Of a stretch of DNA of 64,000 nucleotides, positions 56,473-64,000 are shown in pieces. The notes under the pieces are model-generated. The model saw only the letters and a program-made list of their open reading frames with translations. It had not been told where the DNA came from and made no database searches. The stretch's first letter is position 1. The number at the start of each line of letters is the position of its first letter. Position numbers and translations under genes: made by a program. The stretch comes from Metarhizium brunneum (lineage: Eukaryota > Ascomycota > Sordariomycetes > Hypocreales > Clavicipitaceae), in the NCBI RefSeq assembly GCF_013426205.1, contig NC_089423.1, positions 2,914,001 to 2,978,000 of the forward strand. Direction: 5' to 3'.

Positions 56473-57388
56473 TTAATCATTGTCCCACGGCTTGCTCAAA
56501 ACACGCGCGTTCTCCGCCCATATCCGCTCAAACAGCTTTTCGAACACCTCTTGCTCCTGGTACCCACCGACCTTGTACTTTCCCAACACCGTTACGCATG
56601 GCACTGCCTCGACACCCTTCTCCTCCACGGCTGCCTCCGCCTCGTCGTCTACAAACCGTCCGTTGTCGTCATCCCGCAGGTCTGACCGAACGACATCTGC
56701 GGGCAAACCTGCCGTCTCGCTACCCAAGCTGACCAGGACGTCTTCGTCTGAGATGTCCTTCCCGTCCAGGAAGTGGCTCCGGAACAAGGCCTCTACAACT
56801 CGTGCTTGGGCTGCGGGTCCACGGCGGCGGAGAATGTTGGCGATGAGGATCTGCGAGGCGCGCGTCGGGCCGGTGTCGCCTGTGACGGAGAATTTGAGGC
56901 CGTAGTGTGCGCCGACGGCGCTGACACGGTCAAGATGCGGCTGAAATTTGCCAGGGCCGCCAGCCATTTCGTCGTATAGCGCGATCTTGCCACATTCTGA
57001 CCCCCCTCTGTCAGTGGTGTTCAATAGTTTTTCATTGGCATGGAGAGACTGGCGATATGTAGAAGGATGTTTTGGGAAAGATCAGACGGGTCTGGGTGGA
57101 AGTGGATGGAGAGCATATAGTAGACGTACTGGTCTTGAACAACGGATTCAAGCAAAATGATCGCCATACGACCTCAAACTCAACCTGCGGGTGCTTGGAC
57201 TCAAATTTCTTCATGGCAGCCTCAAGACTGCGCTTCTCAATCCAGCACCATGGACATAAGATGTCTGAGAACAGTTCGATGGGCACGAGCAGCCGCTCCG
57301 CCCGGTTAGGGGAGGGCATCGAGACAGGTTTCCCCAGGGCGGTGGCGGTCTGCGGTAAATCCAGTCTGTCAAGTTGAGAGACGGCCAT
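56473..57388 (-). CDS. FrnE/DsbA-like thioredoxin-fold oxidoreductase
   Basis: About 263 residues in two exons, 57388-57130 and 57005-56473. The active-site CxxC lies in ELFSDILCPWCWIEKRSLE (about residue 40), the FrnE/HCCA-isomerase-like DsbA motif. Exon 2 carries KFQPHLDRVSAVGAHYGLKF and TRASQILIANILRR. It continues with GVEAVPCVTVLGKYKVGGYQ, which provides the cis-Pro region (VPCV). The exon join is the weak point. The donor GTACGT (57129-57124) is good, but the phase-correct acceptor is a GAG, whereas the nearby CAG would need a GTTGTT donor. The first ATG could also be 57319 (MPSPNRAERL). Members probably act in thiol-disulfide exchange or glutathione-linked chemistry; the substrate is unknown. 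Confidence 0.85.
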
Positions 57389-59764
57389 GTGGTACACCGA
57401 TGTATCTCTGGTCTGGAAGGATACACCGTAATCACTTCTCTCAACGTGGCGGCTTCAGCAAACGGGAACGGGAACGGGCCCTCGGAAGTATAACGGCTCG
57501 GCTAGTCGAAGGTGGGATAAAATCGAGTGAGGCTTTCACAGGACTCCTGGCATATACTTGAACAAAAAAGCCGCCCAGCAGCTTTTCAACACGCAAATGA
57601 TGGAAATAGGGGCCGGCGTCTCGGTCTCGCCTGTCAGTGGCAAGTTCGAAGCGACTGGTGTACGGGCTGCTGGTCGTTGATAGAAAACAAGAACCGAAGG
57701 TTCCTCTCCACCCCGGCGCCAGGACTTATACACCCATCAGATTTTTTTGTCCGTCACGCTGTCCCAGTTGAAATTTGAGGAGAAGCCTCCGTCCAAGCTA
57801 AGTAATCATTATTTCCACAATGCAGTGCCGGCAGGACCCCAGCAGAAATGGCATGGCTGGCGGGTTTTAGTCTGGCGGGCGTTGGATTTGTATTTGCTGG
57901 ACAAGGGACTCTGGATTAGTGATCAGTAATCATGGTGCAGCAGACCATGCAGACGACAAGAGTTGTCATGTTTTCTCGGGGCCCTCTTTTCCCGTCATGG
58001 AGGGGTAGTAGGCTAGCGGCATTCTGATGCGACAGTCTTTGGACCAGGACCATATCAAGAAAGATGGCGGAATCCAGGATGGAAATTGCAGCGTACCAGA
58101 CTCGATGACAACATTGAAGTAGCTATGCGTGCGCACAGTTACAGATGGAGAGTACTTAAGTATGGTTCACTCTGAGGGGAACTTATATTGCGCAGGCGAC
58201 TTCGGCGCTCGTTTGGAAGGAGCCTCCCTTGTCCACCGCCACTCCGCCCCTCTTGCCGCTTATTGTCTGTTCCGCGGCTACAGCGCAGCAGCCACGTCAT
58301 TCCCCGGCCAAATACATAATCAGAACTCAATATTGTCAGAAGCTATGCCGGTTTCGAGCTGCACCGCTCTTTTAAGTTTTGAATGGTCCCATTTTCCCCA
58401 GACGCCTTCATCTCATGCCCGATAAGCCGTGTCGATGCGTCCACCTGACCATGTGTCATGGCCAGGAACGTAGATTTACATGCTCCTACAAAGTCTCCGG
58501 TATTCCCTACAAAAGCACCTTGCGGCAAGCGCTTTAGTGTCCACTTAGGTAGGCCAGCCGGAATCTATATTGTTTTTTCTTCTTTCCTTCTTTCCTTCTT
58601 CCGCACCAAGTAGACTCGAGGAGGGCCTATATTGGAAACCAAGGTCGATGCCACGCACTCCGGATAGTTGTTTAGGAAACAAGTGACAGGTAATCATAAT
58701 TCATGGCTAAACGTGCGCATAAAACAAGACACCATCCATCCCTCTCTGAGTCTTTCCAACGAATCATGCAGCCAGACCATCCATTTCACTCAGAGCATGT
58801 GGCTGCATGCATGTCGATGCCGGAGCAGCTCCTATTGGGTACATAGCCCGAATGTGACGAATGCCCACATGCATGCATGTATGTAAGCACCTAACGTCAA
58901 GCCAGAGAGTGACACTGGTAATCCACGTCCTCACTCGTCTCTGGTCTACGAGTCATGTCTCGAGCTTCATACTGTTCAATTTTATCCTTCTAGCCCTTCT
59001 AATGCTCCTTGTGGGCGGCTCCTGATAAATGATCCACTCTGGCTGGCACAATAGTTTGTCAAGTGGGATTTATTAAACATAATGGCGACGAATTCATCTA
59101 TGATTTGGTGTGTCCAACACCTCTTGGTACTCGGGTAAAATCCATTCCCTGTCCCAAGTCTACATACAAATAAGGAATATAACAATGATGTGCGCCCTCT
59201 TCTCGGATTCCACCAGTCCCTGATGACGCCTGCCTAGCCTCCTGCTAGAAAATTCGCCTGCATCCTAACGCACCCTCGCAAGTCTCGTATCTGTCATGCC
59301 AGATGGAAGCACATGAGTTAAAAAAAAAAGAAACTGAATCAATGGCAACGTCACTCGTCGTCCCTATGTAATCGGCCGCTGCCGCTCTACCGGGCTGAGC
59401 ATAAACAAAAGGAAAAAAAAACAGATACAAACGTAAGCCGAAGAGCCAGAAATTCATCAAAACAATGATGACATAACTGTGTAATTAGTCGGAGAGGGAT
59501 TGAGTCGCAGGGCACCCGTCCGCCCATTGCAAACAATTCGATATGAGCACGGCAAAACACTCCCAGTATCTTTGCTGAGTGTGTGAGAGAGAGAATAGCT
59601 TCGCCACTTGCTGCGAACCGGGACCCAAAATGCCGTCTCTCCTTGGAATAATCTATTGGTGTGTCGTGGGTGAAATAAACGATAAGGGTATCAATGGACC
59701 GTTGCCGGTCCCCGTGTATTTGACTGTTCCATTATTCAACAACCTCGAGCTATAAATAGGCCAC
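57389..59764. other. Intergenic, 2.4 kb, no gene seen
   Basis: Lies between the 5' end of the FrnE-like gene and the 3' end of the C2H2 gene. It contains a CTTTCCTTCTTTCC pyrimidine tract (58570-58600), a TGCATGCATG-type run near 58870-58880 and AT-rich 3'-flank sequence after 59230. ORFs are under 100 codons. Confidence 0.5.
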
Positions 59765-61179
<1,415 letters not shown>

Positions 61180-62295
61180 TGCCTTGCGGCACGCCTCGAG
61201 ATTGCTTCACGGCTCAGTCTGCCGCGTATGTTGGTTAGTCACTGATTCCACTGAAGTCAACACTATGAAGCAGAATGATTCACTCACGCGAAGACAGCCA
61301 AAATGATGTCCCACAGCACAGAGCCAATGATTGAAGGCAAAAACAATGAGCAACTATCAATGTCAGAATTGGCTTGGAAACAAGGCGCAAGAAACTTCAG
61401 CACCAGTGACAGCAAGTTGAGCACCACAGATTTAAAGCTCCTGGTTAAACTTGTACAAAGTATGTCTGTATCAAAGGACAAGAGCAATGACGCCAAAAGC
61501 ATGAAAATCACCTATGTCGTTGGGCACTCTGCAGTCTGACCGTCGCCCTTGCATAAGTCAAGAATGGTGCTGGAGTCCTTGTAACGCAGATAGGAAATAA
61601 TGGCAACGCTTACCGGCTAGCACAACGATACCCTTCTACTTTTGATCAAATAGTACGGCACGGTAGTTGGAAGATCGGGAGGCCGTCAAAAAATAAGCTG
61701 GCCTCGTCGTCTTTCTGAAATGAGCCAAGAACGCAACCGTGATATATCTTCCGCTCGTAATTCGTGCTGAAGACCCTACCGGTCACTCAAGGACGGCAGA
61801 AATCGTACCGTACCTGCTTTGCCGAGAAAGCGGCCGAAAGAGCAGCTCACAGGTCTGGCAATCTCTCGAGGCGAAATATCAAATCCCTTTCGCAATGTAC
61901 GCGGTGCGGCAGCGGCGAATTCTCCAAGTCTGGCCGGCGAGGGGGGCTCAGCAGCTTATTCTCGCTGGTTTTCACCAAAACGGGTAGTGCGAGAGTGTCG
62001 ATGGACGACGATATCGTGGCTAGGAGAGACAACAACTATGTGCTGCACGCGGATGCACAATGTTTCTTCGGAGTACCGTGAGACGCAAGGCCGGCTCGAA
62101 ATTTTTTGCCCTCTACTTTTCGGGAGCGAGAAGATCAAAGTACCGTACGACTCTTGGGCGGAAATTCTTGGGAATATGAAGTCGATGCGCGACGCTAGGG
62201 TCACAGAGCGGTCGACGGAGGATGATCTGCGATTTTACACGCCAGACGATTAGTTTGGTCGCAATATAGGAGTCGAAAGCGGGAGCACGCGGTAA

Positions 62296-62340
62296 CAAGA
62301 GAAAGAGAAAAGAAGAGAGAAAAGAAGAGAGAAAAAAAAG
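62296..62340. repeat. Purine tract (pyrimidine-rich on the minus strand)
   Basis: About 45 bp composed almost only of GA-rich units (GAGAAAAGAA). Read on the minus strand it is a CT-rich block, of the kind that often precedes transcription starts in filamentous fungi. It is 1.1 kb upstream of the C2H2 ATG. Confidence 0.7.
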
Positions 62341-62627
62341 GCCCTGTGGCAGAGAAAAATTGCAAAAGATTGCGAGAATCGCAAGGCGCCAATGGCCCAC
62401 GATGTAATGGCCGAGTGCAGGGTCGAGAAAATGCACAAGCTGAAATGAATGCGAATGTGGTGGTAATGACGCGGGTAGGGGCCCAGCGTCGTGCTGGACT
62501 CTTTCTGGATCGATGCCAGTACCGGCGTACGTTTAGGGGCCGAACCTTTTGTTGAAAGTTGCAAAGACCCACATCCACCAGAGACTTAGCAAAAGAAAGG
62601 AAGGGGCTCTCCAACGCCAGGGACTGG

Positions 62628-62656
62628 GGAATGAATGAATGGATGGATGGATGAAT
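62628..62656. repeat. GAAT/GGAT tetranucleotide microsatellite
   Basis: Consecutive GAAT then GGAT units (gaatgaatgaatggatggat and onward), a short mixed microsatellite. Confidence 0.75.
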
Positions 62657-64000
62657 GCGATGCGTCACAGGGCAGCTGCAGCCATCAAGTACGGAGTACC
62701 ACCCGGGCACTTGCAACCTTGCACACACACGCTTGGAGGCTCCGGACGAGACCCAGTGACAATACGTCAACCAAGACCAGACGTTTGTGGCCGGGACTGC
62801 AGCTGCAATGCTGGATCCTCCCGAGGCAATTGGCTACTGGGCGCTGAGTATGGAGAACGGACTGTTCGCACGTCGGTAGCCAGGCGTACCAGTCAGTCGG
62901 CTCCTCCACCAGCCAACTTTAGAAGTGGATTGTGGAATTGGCCGGGGGCCGCGCGACACCAAGAGAAGCCAAGGCCCTAGACCCAAGGCGCAGGGAAGAG
63001 ACGCAAAGCCGGAGGGCACCGGGCGGGAAGAGATGGCAATGAAAAATAAAGGCAGAAATGGAGACACAATATTCCAATCCAGCGCAAGGATGAGCCCTGT
63101 TGTCGGTCGGGCAATATCGACCAGAGGCCAGTATGGACACACGACTTGGGGAGACAGGGACGATGCCAGCAAGTGGACAAGGAAAGACACCGGCAGCGCC
63201 GATGGAGACGGTGTTATCGTTCCTCAACTGCGAAACAGAAATGCCAAGTGCGCCGATGGCGTTGACAGTGACGGTGTAGTGACACGCATGTACTTAAATG
63301 CTTTTGATGCGGCAGACGAACATCAAGAATGGATGCCGAGATCACTTGAGCTCTGGCGATGCACCAGCAGAGGTGGCGGGAAATGGCAGCAGAAGCCAAC
63401 AGGAATAGGGGCGACGAGGAGCATCGCCAACTTACAACAACTATGTGCCACGGAGAGGGTCGAGCGGGAAACTGGCGGCGTCAACCAGGGACGTTTGTTG
63501 TCTTTGCCCCCAACTTGATACTCTTGGGAGTAGGACGCCTCGAGTTTGTCGATGACTGTCGGCGCTATTTGGGAGTCTTTGCGTGTGGTCGGTGTGCAAT
63601 GTGCTGTGTGCGCGCGCAAGCAAAGAGTATATCCCATGCGTGTGTATTTGTATAGCAGTTCAGATGAATCGACAAACAGCCTTTGCGAGTGAGTTTGGAC
63701 TGGCAGAGGTCCTCACGGAACCAGACGAGGAGAGTAGTCAATTGGTTCCGCCGTGTACGGCCGGTACGTGTTGATGCGTTCGGCAGAGCCGCTGTAAGCT
63801 GAACTGTATAATGGAGGGATCCCAGCTGAGGCGAATGAGACAACGGGGTCACCGGACGTCTCTATTTGCGAGTCTTGGGGTCTGTGTTTGACCGTGGACA
63901 ATTCTCGGAGACTGCCTGATAGACGCGTGGTCGCGTATAAGTTGGCAGAAATACGCCGCAAAACAAGACGACTCAATGAGTTGAGATACGGGTCGGGTCT

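Larger units (their letters stand above)
61180..64000. other. Upstream region of the C2H2 gene, 2.8 kb, no convincing gene
   Basis: Many overlapping ORFs (up to 197 codons plus, 189 codons minus) lack domains and splice partners. The region holds a long pyrimidine tract on the minus strand, a tetranucleotide repeat and one TACGGAGTA element (62690). A long leader and regulatory zone for the C2H2 factor is plausible. A gene entering from beyond base 64000 cannot be excluded. Confidence 0.5.

Noticed and set aside
62201..62770. 189-codon minus-strand ORF
   Set aside because: Includes translation of the CT-rich tract as Phe/Ser/Leu repeats; more likely leader sequence.
62925..63518. 197-codon plus-strand ORF
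   Set aside because: Gly/Arg/Asp-rich shadow-like sequence without homology features; overlapping ORFs occur in other frames.

Overview
The window is nuclear DNA of a filamentous ascomycete (Pezizomycotina). The gene set suggests Sordariomycetes, probably Hypocreales; that placement is inference from protein character, not from a marker. The evidence is short phased introns (mostly 54-120 nt) with GTAAGT/GTACGT/GTATGT donors and YAG acceptors, compact genes on both strands without operons, and clear orthologues of fungal proteins (Grg1/CCG-1, AcuK, Tsr2, mitochondrial mL41, Argonaute, ExgD). I rebuilt the exon structures by hand. I recognise 20 protein-coding loci with good support, 2 small membrane-protein genes of moderate support, 1 doubtful ORF, and 1 gene cut by the left edge. 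I saw no tRNA, rRNA, CRISPR array or intact transposon.

Layout, left half. 1-825 (-) is the N-terminal part of a Yap1-type bZIP factor. Then come Grg1 (-), a BSD-domain protein (+), Tsr2 (-), an HSL-type lipase/esterase with a long tail (+), mitochondrial ribosomal protein mL41 (-), TRAPPC11 (+), a 14-TM DHA2 transporter (+), an OB-fold-like protein (-), a peroxisomal-type alpha/beta hydrolase (+) and a catalytically complete Argonaute (-). Two small single-pass proteins with PPxY motifs (+) follow at 29.2 and 31.4 kb.

Layout, right half. Riboflavin kinase (+) and the gluconeogenesis regulator AcuK (-) are followed by a 4.5 kb gene-poor, repeat-rich stretch. After it lie a DHA1 transporter (-), the membrane-anchored exo-1,3-beta-glucanase ExgD (-), the mitochondrial BCKDH E1-beta subunit (+), F-actin capping protein alpha (+), cytochrome b5 (+), TFIIE beta (+), a FrnE/DsbA-like oxidoreductase (-) and a four-finger C2H2 transcription factor (-). 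The last factor has almost 3 kb of upstream DNA that appears non-coding.

Most genes are housekeeping or regulatory and do not form one pathway. There is a loose metabolic theme: AcuK (gluconeogenesis), Grg1 (glucose-repressed), BCKDH E1-beta (branched-chain amino-acid catabolism) and a PTS1-bearing hydrolase. The two transporters are not flanked by biosynthetic enzymes, so I see no secondary-metabolite cluster. The most unusual non-coding signal is a 9-bp motif, TACTCCGTA/TACGGAGTA. It occurs 14 times in the window, always outside my exons, against about 0.5 expected by chance, and it is accompanied by several perfect TAC/GTA-rich palindromes.
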